In this document: in pieces, positions 34,987-43,442 of the stretch
Layout of the letters: every line of letters begins with the position of its first letter
How positions within the stretch are numbered: position 1 is the first letter of the stretch
Assembly (NCBI GenBank): GCA_016875405.1
Contig: VGRJ01000027.1
Span: 1-44,524, forward strand
Reading direction: 5' to 3'
DNA length: 44,524 nt
From: Deltaproteobacteria bacterium
Lineage (GTDB): Bacteria; Myxococcota_A; Polyangia; Polyangiales; Polyangiaceae
Position numbers and translations under genes: made by a program
The notes under the pieces: generated by a model
Databases searched by the model: none
What the model saw: the letters and a program-made list of their open reading frames with translations, nothing else
Told to the model about the DNA's origin: nothing

Positions 34987-37068
34987 ATGCGAGGCCTTGG
35001 TCTCCGCGCCACCTTCGTCGCTCTGCTCGCGTCGCTGGGCGCGTGCATCGCGTCGGCTCCAACGGGCATCCGGCGACAGACGGACGGCGACGGAGGCAGC
35101 GGCGGGGGCTTCCTCGCGACGACGGCGGACGGCGCCTCGGAGACGGCCCCTTCGGCGGGCGCGGGCTCGAGCGAGCCGCACGCGGTCCTCGGCGTCACGC
35201 CTCCGCACGGGCCGTTCGTTGGCGGACAGACCGTGCTGGTGTCCGGCAAGGGGTTCACCCCCGAGGTTCGCGTGTTCTTCGGTGAGGTCGAAGCGACCGG
35301 CGCCGTCACCATCGACCCCACGAAGGCGCAGGTCGTCGCGCCGCCGCATCCTCCGGGGCCGGTCGATGTCACGACGCAGAACGGCGACGACGAGTCGACG
35401 CGACGAACGCTCCCTGGTGCGTACACCTACGACCCGCTGACCGTCGACCCCGACACGGGCCCGGTCGCGGGCGGGACGGTCGTCACCATCAAGGGTTTAG
35501 GAAATCATTGGGATCAGGAGGCGAGCGTCGAGGCGTCCATCGACGGAAAGCTTTGCCTGACGACGACCGTGGTCGGCCCCGACGCGGTGACGTGCACCGC
35601 ACCTAAAGGAACACCCGGTTCGAAGACCGTGAGCGTCGTCGCGACGAGCGCCACGGTGTCGTCTTTTGACGCGTTCACCTACCAAGACAGCGCCGATGGC
35701 TTCAAGGGAGGCCTAAGCGGCAAGACGCTCGCCGGCAAGCTCACGGTCCTCGCCTTCGACAACTTCACCGGCGATGCGCTCGTCGGAGCGCACGTCATCG
35801 TCGGCGACGATGCGACCACCGGCCTCTACCAACAAGCAAACGCGAACGGCGTCGCGACCTTCAAGAGCTCGAAGCTCGACGGCAAGGCGACGGTCACCGT
35901 CGCGGCTTACTGCCACGCACCGATCACGTTCGTCGACGTCTCCGTGGACACGGTCACCGTCTACCTCGACCCCACGCTGACGCCGGCGTGCGCCGGGAGC
36001 GGTGATCCGCCCCCGGTCGGCGGGAAACCCGTCCTGACTGGGACCGTACAGGGCGAGCTCGTCTGGCCCAAGGCGGGCGAGTTCAAGAAGGGCGAGTGGA
36101 CGAACGTCCCCCCTCCTGCGAACGCCGATGAGGAGCGCGTCGCGTTTCTTTTCTTCGCGACCCGCGACCGTGCCCGCAAGTTTCAGCTTCCGAGCGAGTC
36201 GAACGCGGTCTTCGAGTCCTCTCCCGGGGACATCGGCTATGGCTTCAAGGTCTCGAGCGTGCCGGGATATCAGGCGATGTACGCGCTCGCCGGCATCCGT
36301 AACAAGGTCACCCAGAAGTTTGTCGCGTATTCGTTTGGCGCCACGAAAGGCGTGGCCGTTTTTCCGGGCAAGACGACGGAGTCGGTCGTGATCACGATGG
36401 GCCACGCGCTCGACCAGAAGCTCGTGCTCGCGCCGTCACCGCCTGCGTCGAACGCAAAAGGGCCGGACCGCTTCCACGGCAAGGTGGTGATTGAAATCGC
36501 GCAGTCGTACTTCGCGCTGCTGCCCGACGCCGAGAAGACGCCGCTCCTGCCGCTCGCCGGGCCGGTCGCGTTCGTCGGAATGCCTCCGCTCGACGGGGAC
36601 CTCACGGGCATGCGCTACCTCGCACTTGCCGAAGCCGTCACGGGGCCACAGCTCGGAGCGCCTCTCAGCGCGGTGCGCTCGCTCTCTGCGACCTCGACGA
36701 GCGCGCCCATCAACGTCGACGGCTTCGTGCGGCTCCCGGTCCTCACCACGCCGCTCGAGGGAACGAAGTTCGACGGCCGACACCTCGCAGCGAGCTACCC
36801 GACCGGGGGCTTCCCGGCGGACCTCACGATCTACGAGGTCCTCAGCGCGGGCAGCGCGTGGCAGGTCGTGGTCCCAGGCGCCGACAACGCGGTCTCGCTC
36901 CCAGACCTCACGCCGTACGAGCAGGCAGGTTTGCCAACGGGGCCGCTGACGATCGTGGTCCGAGGCGGCCGCGTGCTCGACTTCGACTACGGCAAGCTCA
37001 CCTACCGACAGCTCCAGCCAGTGGGGATGACCGCGTACGCGCTCGACCTCTTCAACTCGTTCCTGTGA
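34987..37068 (+). CDS. lipoprotein with two IPT/TIG domains
   Basis: The 693-residue product has a lipobox (FVALLASLGAC, Cys20), a Gly/Ser/Thr/Asp linker, then two IPT/TIG immunoglobulin-like domains. The first covers about 68-150 (VTPPHGPFVGGQTVLVSGKGF) and the second about 151-232 (VDPDTGPVAGGTVVTIKGLG). A carboxypeptidase-regulatory-like beta domain follows (TVLAFDNFTGDALVGAHVIV). The C-terminal half is of unknown type. It is expected on the outer membrane or surface and may bind a ligand or partner. It overlaps the next lipoprotein gene by four bases (GTGA). Confidence 0.85.
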   Translation: MRGLGLRATFVALLASLGACIASAPTGIRRQTDGDGGSGGGFLATTADGASETAPSAGAGSSEPHAVLGVTPPHGPFVGGQTVLVSGKGFTPEVRVFFGEVEATGAVTIDPTKAQVVAPPHPPGPVDVTTQNGDDESTRRTLPGAYTYDPLTVDPDTGPVAGGTVVTIKGLGNHWDQEASVEASIDGKLCLTTTVVGPDAVTCTAPKGTPGSKTVSVVATSATVSSFDAFTYQDSADGFKGGLSGKTLAGKLTVLAFDNFTGDALVGAHVIVGDDATTGLYQQANANGVATFKSSKLDGKATVTVAAYCHAPITFVDVSVDTVTVYLDPTLTPACAGSGDPPPVGGKPVLTGTVQGELVWPKAGEFKKGEWTNVPPPANADEERVAFLFFATRDRARKFQLPSESNAVFESSPGDIGYGFKVSSVPGYQAMYALAGIRNKVTQKFVAYSFGATKGVAVFPGKTTESVVITMGHALDQKLVLAPSPPASNAKGPDRFHGKVVIEIAQSYFALLPDAEKTPLLPLAGPVAFVGMPPLDGDLTGMRYLALAEAVTGPQLGAPLSAVRSLSATSTSAPINVDGFVRLPVLTTPLEGTKFDGRHLAASYPTGGFPADLTIYEVLSAGSAWQVVVPGADNAVSLPDLTPYEQAGLPTGPLTIVVRGGRVLDFDYGKLTYRQLQPVGMTAYALDLFNSFL

Positions 37069-39116
37069 GCGCTCCTTCACCCGATCCCGTGAGCTCGCGC
37101 GAGCTTCGTCCCGTTCGTCCGGTGCCGCGTCGCGCGCTCGTGCGCGGCCTGCTCGCCTGCTACCTGGCGCTCGTCGCCGCGAGCTGCAGCTTCGACCGCG
37201 CGACCCGCTGGTACCCCCCTCCGCCCAAGCCGCCCCCTCCCCCCCTCTGCGAGGTCGGCGTCCGTCGCTGCACGAGCTCGCTCGAGGAGTGTGTCCTCGG
37301 AAGCGACGGCGCGGCGACGTGGAGCGTCGTGGAGGCGTGCGCCGAGGCGGGCCTCCTCTGCTCGGGCAAGCTCCTCGCGTGCGTCGCGTGTGAGCCGGAC
37401 GAGACGTTTTGTGCGGGCAAGGAGGTTCGGCGCTGCGACGCACAAGGCTCCACCAGCGCGCTCGAAGAGACGTGCGACGCCGCGATCGGGAGCGCCTGTC
37501 GAGGTGGCAGCTGTAGGCAGCTATGCCTGGTCGCGAGCGAAGAGAAGAGCAATGTCGGCTGCGAATACTGGGGCGTCGATCTCGACAACGCGCGCGTCGA
37601 CGAGAGCCACAACGCCGCCGCGCAGCAGTTCGCCATCGTGGTGTCGAACCCGCAACCCGACGTCGCCGCACGCGTGCGCGTGTTCCAGGACGACGGTCAG
37701 CCGGGCGACGCGCCCGCCCCCGAGCTCGTGACCGAGGCGTTGATCCCTCCGCTCAACCTGCGCGTCTTCAAGCTCGGCCCACGTGAGGTCGACGGGAGTC
37801 CGGAGGGCGAATACGACGCCGGGACACACACCGCTCTGACGCGCCACGCATATAAGATCACGAGTGATTTCCCGGTCGTCGCGTATCAATTCAACCCGCT
37901 CGAGAACGCCAACGTCTTCTCGAACGACGCGTCGCTCCTCAAGCCTCGTGAGGCGCTCACCTACGACGGCGACTCGGTGACGCTGGCCTACGTCGTCGCG
38001 GCCTGGCCTCAGACGATCGCGTGGACGGGCGACTCGAACACCAACTTCAACCCTTCGAGCCCCACGAACCTGCGCGCGTTCCTCACCCTCGTCGGCACCA
38101 CGGAGAAGACCCGCGTCGTCATCCAACCGACAACCGCGATCCGAGAAGGTGGCGCGATCCCGTACACCCCGCCCGGTGGCGTCCTCGAGCTCGAGATCGG
38201 CGCCTTCGACGTCGTGAACCTCGAGACCCCCGACTTCGACTCGTTCGACGCCGACTTCACCGGCACCCGCATCTCCTCCGACAAGCCCGTCGCGGTGTTC
38301 AGCGGTAGCGAGGCCTCGGACGCGCCGCGCTTCGACTCGCTCAGCGAACGTCGCTGCTGCGCCGACCACCTCGAGGAGCAGCTCGACCCGGTGCGCACCG
38401 CCGGCAAGCGCTTCGCCTTCGCCCACTCGCCGAGCCGGACGCGTGCCGTCGTCGAGGCCGGAGGGGTCGTCGAGGAGGCGCCCGAGCCCGAAATCTTCCG
38501 CTTTGTCGCGACCGTCGATCCCATGACGACGATCAAGACCACGCTTCCGCCCCCGCACGACGTGCTGAAGCTCTTCAAGACCGGTGACCATGTCGACGTC
38601 GCCGTCGAGCACGACTTCATCGCCGTCGCCGACCAACCCATTCATGCCGCCCAGCTCATGACGAGCCAGGACGCCGCAAACGTGCCGCGTGGCCTCCCCG
38701 GCGGCGACCCGAGCCTGCTCATCGTCCCCCCTCAGGAGCAATTCCGAGCGGATTACGTGTTCCTCACACCGGACAAGTACGCGTTCGACTTCATCACGGT
38801 CGTCGCGCCCGTCGGAGCGAAGGTCTACCTCGACGGAGAGCTCGTCGGCGCACAGCTGTGCCGAACGAGCGCGACCGATGGGCTCACCGCGGACGAGCGC
38901 GGCAAGCCTCAGGAGTACGTCACGTACACGTGCCAGCTGAGCTTCCCGCTCATCGACCCCGAGACCGGGGTCCTCTTGCCGGGCATGCAGAACGACGGCG
39001 TTCACCGCGTCGATGCGAGCCAGCCGGTCGGTGTCATGGTGTGGGGCTTCGACTCGTACGTGAGCTACGCCTACGCTGCCGGTACCGAGCTTCGCGAGAT
39101 CGCAGCTCCGCTTTGA
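37065..39116 (+). CDS. lipoprotein with IgGFc-binding-protein-like domain
   Basis: From the GTG at 37065 this encodes 683 residues: a hydrophobic export segment ending LALVAASC (lipidated Cys near 41), a Pro-rich linker and a Cys-rich segment (about 60-150). A large beta domain follows with the motifs of the IgGFc-binding N-terminal family (NPQPDVAARVRVFQDDGQ, KITSDFPVVAYQFNPLEN, ISSDKPVAVFSGSEAS, VAVEHDFIAVADQPIHAAQLM, ASQPVGVMVWGFDSYVSYAYAAG). In animals this domain is in mucin-like proteins; myxobacteria carry many, with unknown roles, possibly adhesion. It is cotranslated with the IPT/TIG lipoprotein. Confidence 0.85.
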   Translation: MSAPSPDPVSSRELRPVRPVPRRALVRGLLACYLALVAASCSFDRATRWYPPPPKPPPPPLCEVGVRRCTSSLEECVLGSDGAATWSVVEACAEAGLLCSGKLLACVACEPDETFCAGKEVRRCDAQGSTSALEETCDAAIGSACRGGSCRQLCLVASEEKSNVGCEYWGVDLDNARVDESHNAAAQQFAIVVSNPQPDVAARVRVFQDDGQPGDAPAPELVTEALIPPLNLRVFKLGPREVDGSPEGEYDAGTHTALTRHAYKITSDFPVVAYQFNPLENANVFSNDASLLKPREALTYDGDSVTLAYVVAAWPQTIAWTGDSNTNFNPSSPTNLRAFLTLVGTTEKTRVVIQPTTAIREGGAIPYTPPGGVLELEIGAFDVVNLETPDFDSFDADFTGTRISSDKPVAVFSGSEASDAPRFDSLSERRCCADHLEEQLDPVRTAGKRFAFAHSPSRTRAVVEAGGVVEEAPEPEIFRFVATVDPMTTIKTTLPPPHDVLKLFKTGDHVDVAVEHDFIAVADQPIHAAQLMTSQDAANVPRGLPGGDPSLLIVPPQEQFRADYVFLTPDKYAFDFITVVAPVGAKVYLDGELVGAQLCRTSATDGLTADERGKPQEYVTYTCQLSFPLIDPETGVLLPGMQNDGVHRVDASQPVGVMVWGFDSYVSYAYAAGTELREIAAPL

Positions 39117-39126
39117 GCGAGGCTCG

Positions 39127-39981
39127 TCAGCGCGACGCGCGCTCGCTGACGAAGCGTCCGTCACGCAGCACGAAGCGCGTCCCGCCTGCGACGCGAGGCT
39201 CGTCGACCTCATGGAGCGGATCGCCTGGGATCACGAGCATCACCGGGTCTCCCTCGACGACTCGGGGCTGGATCGGCAAGAGCGACTGACTCTGCGCGAG
39301 CGCGAAGGCCTCGGCCACGTCTCCCACGTCGGCGAGGAGCTCGAGCGCACGCAGCGTCGGGGGCGCGAGGAACACGTCCCCTCGATGAAACGCGTCGAGC
39401 ATCGGCTGCGGCGCCGACCACATCGCCTCCACCGTCTCATGGTGATCGACCTCGCCCGTCTGTCCCTCAGGGGCACGCGCGAGGAAAAAACGCGCGTCGA
39501 AGCGTCGAGCCTCGGCCTCGGGCGTCACCCAGCGGGCGAACGGCTCGAGGGCCCCGAGGTCGAGCTGCACGCCGGACGACTCGCCGCGAAGCACGTCGTC
39601 GAAGGAAACACCCGAGGCGAGGGCCGCGCGCATGATCGCCACCCGAGGCTCCGTGACGAGCGGGACTCCGAGGAGGATTCCCGCCTCTTCGAGCGCCTCG
39701 CGGCAGGCACACACCGCGAGCGCGACGAGGTGCGCCCGCTCGGCCGCGAAGCTCGACGCTTCGAGCCCACGCCGCGGCAGTCCGACGTGGCTCGTCGTTA
39801 ACCGATCGGCTGCGTCGACCTTCCCACCAGGGAACACGACCGCTCCCCCGAGGAACGGTGAGGACGCGTGCCGCCGAACGAGGAGGAGTTCGACGCCCCG
39901 CGGCTCGACGGCGCGCACGAGGAGCACGGTTGCAGCATCGGAAGGGGCGCTCGGCGCGCGCGCGGGGTCGAAGGTCAACAT
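39127..39981 (-). CDS. Nudix hydrolase (NUDT19-like)
   Basis: The 284-residue product has GGKVDAADRL followed by about 30 residues and REALEEAGILLG, the Nudix box split by an insertion, as in NUDT19/RP2-type hydrolases often acting on CoA esters or nucleotides. The ATG at 39981 (MLTFDPARAP) is chosen over a TTG five codons earlier. The substrate is not predictable. It is convergent with the IgGFc-like lipoprotein gene (10-bp gap). Confidence 0.88.
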   Translation of the reverse strand: MLTFDPARAPSAPSDAATVLLVRAVEPRGVELLLVRRHASSPFLGGAVVFPGGKVDAADRLTTSHVGLPRRGLEASSFAAERAHLVALAVCACREALEEAGILLGVPLVTEPRVAIMRAALASGVSFDDVLRGESSGVQLDLGALEPFARWVTPEAEARRFDARFFLARAPEGQTGEVDHHETVEAMWSAPQPMLDAFHRGDVFLAPPTLRALELLADVGDVAEAFALAQSQSLLPIQPRVVEGDPVMLVIPGDPLHEVDEPRVAGGTRFVLRDGRFVSERASR

Positions 39982-40053
39982 CGCTCGTTTGTTCAAGGCC
40001 GTTGTTCACGGTCGCAGAAGCGGAAACGACGCGGAGCGCGGAAAGGATGGTGC

Positions 40054-40082
40054 TTGACGAGGAGGGGGCGGCTATCGTTAAT
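40054..40082 (+). promoter_or_regulatory. candidate sigma-70 promoter for dksA
   Basis: TTGACG (40054-40059) and GTTAAT (40077-40082) are 17 bp apart. The predicted start site is about 30 nt before the dksA ATG, leaving room for the GGAGG ribosome-binding site. This is the best -35 match that I noticed upstream of a gene in the window. Confidence 0.4.
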
Positions 40083-40120
40083 TCTCCGCCCTCGGACCCT
40101 TGCGGAGGTCGAATCGAGCC

Positions 40121-40495
40121 ATGCCTAACACGATGAACAAGACGCAGCTGAAGAAGTTCCGCACGCTCCTCGAAGAGAAGCGTGACGAGATCGTGAAGCG
40201 CGCTCAGCAGACCTTGACCGAGGACATGGCCCTCGACGCGAACGAGCTCCCCGACGAGATGGACCTCGCGTCGACCGAATACCTCCAGTCGTTCACCTTC
40301 CGCCTGCGCGGCCGCGAGAAGTCGTTCCTCTCCAAGATCCAGAAGGCGATCGAGAAGATCGACCAGGGAGACTTCGGGAACTGCGAGGAGTGCGGCGAAG
40401 AGATCTCGCTGAAGCGTCTCGAGGCTCGCCCCGAGACCTCGCTCTGCATCCGCTGCAAGGAAGCACAAGAGCGCGAGGAGAAGGACTTCGCCTGA
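40121..40495 (+). CDS. dksA: DksA-type RNA polymerase-binding transcription factor
   Basis: The 124-residue product has a coiled coil (about 8-85) with the acidic tip DEMDLA (45-50), matching the DxxDxA motif needed for DksA function. The zinc finger follows: Cys88, Cys91, Cys109, Cys112 (NCEECGEE, CIRCK). With ppGpp, DksA resets transcription initiation under nutrient stress. The ATG at 40121 follows GGAGG (about 12 nt). A second ATG at 40133 is possible. The presence of the tip motif argues for a real DksA rather than an inactive TraR-like paralogue. Confidence 0.93.
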   Translation: MPNTMNKTQLKKFRTLLEEKRDEIVKRAQQTLTEDMALDANELPDEMDLASTEYLQSFTFRLRGREKSFLSKIQKAIEKIDQGDFGNCEECGEEISLKRLEARPETSLCIRCKEAQEREEKDFA

Positions 40496-40632
40496 GAGCG
40501 CGGTGTCGCTCGCGCAGGCGCGTTCGGTCGAGACTCGCGCGGAGGCGCTGAGCTCGGCCTGCGCTGTGGGGGTCCGAGGAACGCTTGGCCGAGTGGAGCT
40601 GCGCCCCTCCTAGGAGCGCCGAGCTTCCCAGC

Positions 40633-40654
40633 TTGGATGCGAGTTGGATGCGAG
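40633..40654. repeat. perfect 11-bp tandem duplication
   Basis: TTGGATGCGAG is repeated twice between the convergent dksA and amidase genes. The 184-bp gap otherwise shows nothing I can name and no clear terminator. Confidence 0.8.
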
Positions 40655-40679
40655 GCGCCCTGACGGTTCGTCGCTCCGC

Positions 40680-42506
40680 TCAGCGAGCCGTGCCGAGCCC
40701 GTCGCGATAGGCTCGGATGGCGTTGACGATCGCGTCCGCCAGCTTTTGACGATAGTCCGCCGTTCCGAGGCGCGCCTCGTCGGTCGGATTCGAGATGAAC
40801 GAGGTCTCGAACAAGGTGGCTGGCATCTCGGCGCCGACGAGGACGAAGAACGCCGCGGTCTTCACGCCGTGATCCGTGACCTTCCCGTAGCGGGCAAGCG
40901 ACGACATGGCCGAGGTCTGTAGGAGCTTCGCGAAGGTCCTCGAGTGGATGGTGGTGTCGGCGACGTTGAGACCTGCCGCGATCGACGCCATCTGAGCGTC
41001 GAGCATCTTTGGATCGAGCGCCTTGGCGCGTGCGCGCTCCTTCGCGTTGTGGTTCTCGCGAGCCACCGCACGCACCGTCGTCGCGTCCATCTGGCGCGTC
41101 GGATCGAGCATGTAGATCTCGATGCCGTCGGCGTGGCCGTCCTCGGTCGCGTTGCAGTGAACCGATACGAAGAGGTCCGAGTGAAACGCGTTCGCGCGCG
41201 CCGTTCGCTCCTCGAGGGGAACGAAGACGTCGGTGTCGCGCGTGAGCATGGTCTCGATGCCGAGCTCGGACGCGAGCGCTGGGGCTGCGCGGTGGGCGAC
41301 GTCGAGCGCGACGTCCTTCTCACGGAGCCCCGTCGGCCCAGTGGCGCCCGCATCCCAGCCCCCATGGCCAGGGTCGAGGGTGACTCGGGTCACGCGCTTG
41401 CGCCCCGTCTTCGGTTGCTCGATCGCAGCGGTTTCACGGGTCGAGAGGTCGATGACCACGCGAAAGGGCTCGGGCAGGTAGAACACGCGATGATGCGCCT
41501 GCTCGCGAAGATCGATGACGACCCGCGTCCCTTCGTCGCGCTTTCCGAGGCGGACCGCGCTGACGACACCGTCCGCGGTAAACTCGAGCTTTCCACCTCG
41601 TGGCTTGGCCCCCGCGAGGTCGAGGAACACGCGATGTCCTCGCGCGGCGTTCGAATCGGGCGCGAGCACGCCGACGTCGTACTTGACCGGCCCGCTCAGC
41701 GAGAGGACGACGCGACCTCCGCCCGGCCAGCTGTACGGCTTGACCTCGCGGAGCTCGACCGTGCGCGAACGGATCATCGCGTCGTCTGGTCGGATGACCA
41801 CGTCACCGAGCGGAGGTGTGGGCGGCGTCGACTCCGCCGACGTTGGTGGCGGGTCCATGAGCTCGGGCGCGGGCGACGATGCGCCCGCGCGGGCGACCGG
41901 AAGCGGAGCCGACGAGACGGCGCTCTCGGCTTCGCGGCGAGCTTGCTCCTGCAGGTCCATCCACGCCTGGCCCGTCGGACGGAATGCAGACGCTCCCTCG
42001 ACGAGTCCCTTGAGCCGCTCGACGCAGGGAGAGTTCGGCGCGGAGACGGCGCCCTGGCGCTCGAAGGCGACGTACAAATCGCGAAACGCGGCAGCCCCAT
42101 CCTGCTCGACCTCGCCCGCAAGGAGTGCGCGACGGAGCTCTGCGTCGCACGACACGGCGCGGTCCGGCGCGCGGTCGGCCGCAGCGGTGTAGAGCTCGAG
42201 GGCCTCGCGGGCGTCCGAGGCGACGTGGTCGACGCGCCAGGCGCGCTCGCGAAGCTGGGCCGCAAGCCATGCGCTTTCGGCGGCGCGAGGCGACCGCCCG
42301 TCCTTTGTCGATGCAATCGCGAGGCGGTCGGTGAGAGCCACCACCTCGGCGCGGACCGGCAGGCGGCTCGCCGCCAGCCACTCGCGCGCTAGGGCGACAT
42401 CATCGGGGACCGGGGTCGCGCTCGACGTCGCAGGGGCCGACTCTTGCGCGGGCGGAGCCGAGCGGCAGGCGGCCAGGAGACCGAGGGCGAGCGCGACCCG
42501 ACGCAT
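40680..42506 (-). CDS. N-acetylmuramoyl-L-alanine amidase (AMIN-Amidase_3), lipoprotein
   Basis: The 608-residue product starts with a lipobox (ALALGLLAAC, Cys14; ATG at 42506). A TPR-like helical region (about 25-200) precedes a Pro/Ser linker, an AMIN domain (about 250-350, SWPGGGRVVLSLSGPVKYDV) and a zinc amidase_3 domain (about 375-605). Zinc ligands are in LDPGHGGWDAG, LREKDVAL and SVHCNA, and the catalytic Glu in ETSFISNP. It cuts the peptide side chain from peptidoglycan, as AmiA/B/C do in cell separation. A lipid anchor with its own AMIN domain suggests septal or outer-membrane positioning. Confidence 0.93.
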   Translation of the reverse strand: MRRVALALGLLAACRSAPPAQESAPATSSATPVPDDVALAREWLAASRLPVRAEVVALTDRLAIASTKDGRSPRAAESAWLAAQLRERAWRVDHVASDAREALELYTAAADRAPDRAVSCDAELRRALLAGEVEQDGAAAFRDLYVAFERQGAVSAPNSPCVERLKGLVEGASAFRPTGQAWMDLQEQARREAESAVSSAPLPVARAGASSPAPELMDPPPTSAESTPPTPPLGDVVIRPDDAMIRSRTVELREVKPYSWPGGGRVVLSLSGPVKYDVGVLAPDSNAARGHRVFLDLAGAKPRGGKLEFTADGVVSAVRLGKRDEGTRVVIDLREQAHHRVFYLPEPFRVVIDLSTRETAAIEQPKTGRKRVTRVTLDPGHGGWDAGATGPTGLREKDVALDVAHRAAPALASELGIETMLTRDTDVFVPLEERTARANAFHSDLFVSVHCNATEDGHADGIEIYMLDPTRQMDATTVRAVARENHNAKERARAKALDPKMLDAQMASIAAGLNVADTTIHSRTFAKLLQTSAMSSLARYGKVTDHGVKTAAFFVLVGAEMPATLFETSFISNPTDEARLGTADYRQKLADAIVNAIRAYRDGLGTAR

Positions 42507-42581
42507 GCCGCGGAATCTGCCACAGGTAGGCGACAGAACCCCACAAACCCATGCTTGGCAAAAGCGCGACGGGCCCGCGCG

Positions 42582-42611
42582 TTGCACCACTCGAAAAGTC
42601 GGTGCTAGCCT
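42582..42611 (+). promoter_or_regulatory. candidate promoter for the Pro/Ala-rich membrane protein
   Basis: TTGCAC (42582-42587) and TAGCCT (42606-42611) are 18 bp apart, ending 13 nt before the ATG at 42625. TAGCCT keeps the most conserved TA...T positions. The gene has no Shine-Dalgarno. The same TAGCCT lies before two other starts in this window. Confidence 0.28.
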
Positions 42612-42624
42612 CTGGGATCTGACG

Positions 42625-43413
42625 ATGGCACAAGCCTCAACGTTCCCCCGAGTCCCCGAGCGCGGAGCCGCCCAGCTCCCGCCGACGCTCACGCTTGCAG
42701 AGGCGAACCGCCTCGCCGACGTGCTCCGCCCTTCCTGGGATGAAGCGTTCGGCTCCGAGCTCGTGCGCTCGTCCCGCGTCGACGTCGCGACCGAACGAGC
42801 GAGCGTCAGACCCAGCGCCGCGCAGCTCGACGAAGCGCCGGTCCGTCCGAGCGCGAGACCGCTGCCACCGCCTCAACAAGAGACCGACGTCCGCGCACGC
42901 AGGAACATCCCGTCTCCGGTGGTCGACACCGAGGCGGATGACGACGCCCCCATCCTTGCCGGTGCGCCTTCCTCTGGCTCGTCGACGACGAAGATCGCCG
43001 TCGGTGTCGCCGTGCTCGCCGTCGCTGGCATCGCGGCGTTCATCGCGACGCGAGGCAGGCCGGGCGCGCCGCCTTCCGCCACCACGGCGGCTGCGACCGC
43101 TGCGACGACCGCAGCTGTCACCGCGACCGCGAAGGAGATCTCCCCGCCTCCTCCAGAGGTGCCTGCACCGAAGCCTGAGGCCCCGGCCACGACCGCCGCG
43201 ACCTCGGCCCCTGCCAGCGCGACGGCCGAGCCTTCGCCCGCCGCTCCCCCTCCTGCGGCGGAACCCCCGAAGCCCGCCGCTCCCCCTCCTGCGGCTGCGG
43301 CTCAGCCAGCACAGAAGCCCGTCGCCGCACAGCCTCCCCCTGCAGCCGCTCAGCCCCCGAAAACGAAGACGAATTCGGGCGGTGGTGGCATAGTGCGGGA
43401 CGCGCCGTTCTGA
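42625..43413 (+). CDS. single-pass membrane protein with Pro/Ala-rich tail
   Basis: The 262-residue product has an N-terminal cytoplasmic region (about 1-115, LTLAEANRLADVLRPSWDEAF), one transmembrane helix (about 118-140, KIAVGVAVLAVAGIAAFIA) and a Pro/Ala/Thr-rich tail of about 110 residues. The tail holds a 12-codon unit repeated twice (PAAPPPA). Such tails are common in myxobacterial envelope proteins and can span the periplasm. No catalytic motif. It precedes the PEGA protein by 29 bp in a likely operon. Confidence 0.7.
   Translation: MAQASTFPRVPERGAAQLPPTLTLAEANRLADVLRPSWDEAFGSELVRSSRVDVATERASVRPSAAQLDEAPVRPSARPLPPPQQETDVRARRNIPSPVVDTEADDDAPILAGAPSSGSSTTKIAVGVAVLAVAGIAAFIATRGRPGAPPSATTAAATAATTAAVTATAKEISPPPPEVPAPKPEAPATTAATSAPASATAEPSPAAPPPAAEPPKPAAPPPAAAAQPAQKPVAAQPPPAAAQPPKTKTNSGGGGIVRDAPF
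43236..43295. repeat. 24-bp direct repeats, 36-bp period
   Basis: The 24-bp unit beginning GCCCGCCGCTCCCC occurs at 43236-43259 and 43272-43295. It encodes PAAPPPAA within the Pro/Ala tail of the membrane protein and looks like an internal slippage duplication kept in frame. Confidence 0.8.
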
Positions 43414-43442
43414 CACTTCACGGACCGGCCGAAGGTTGACGC

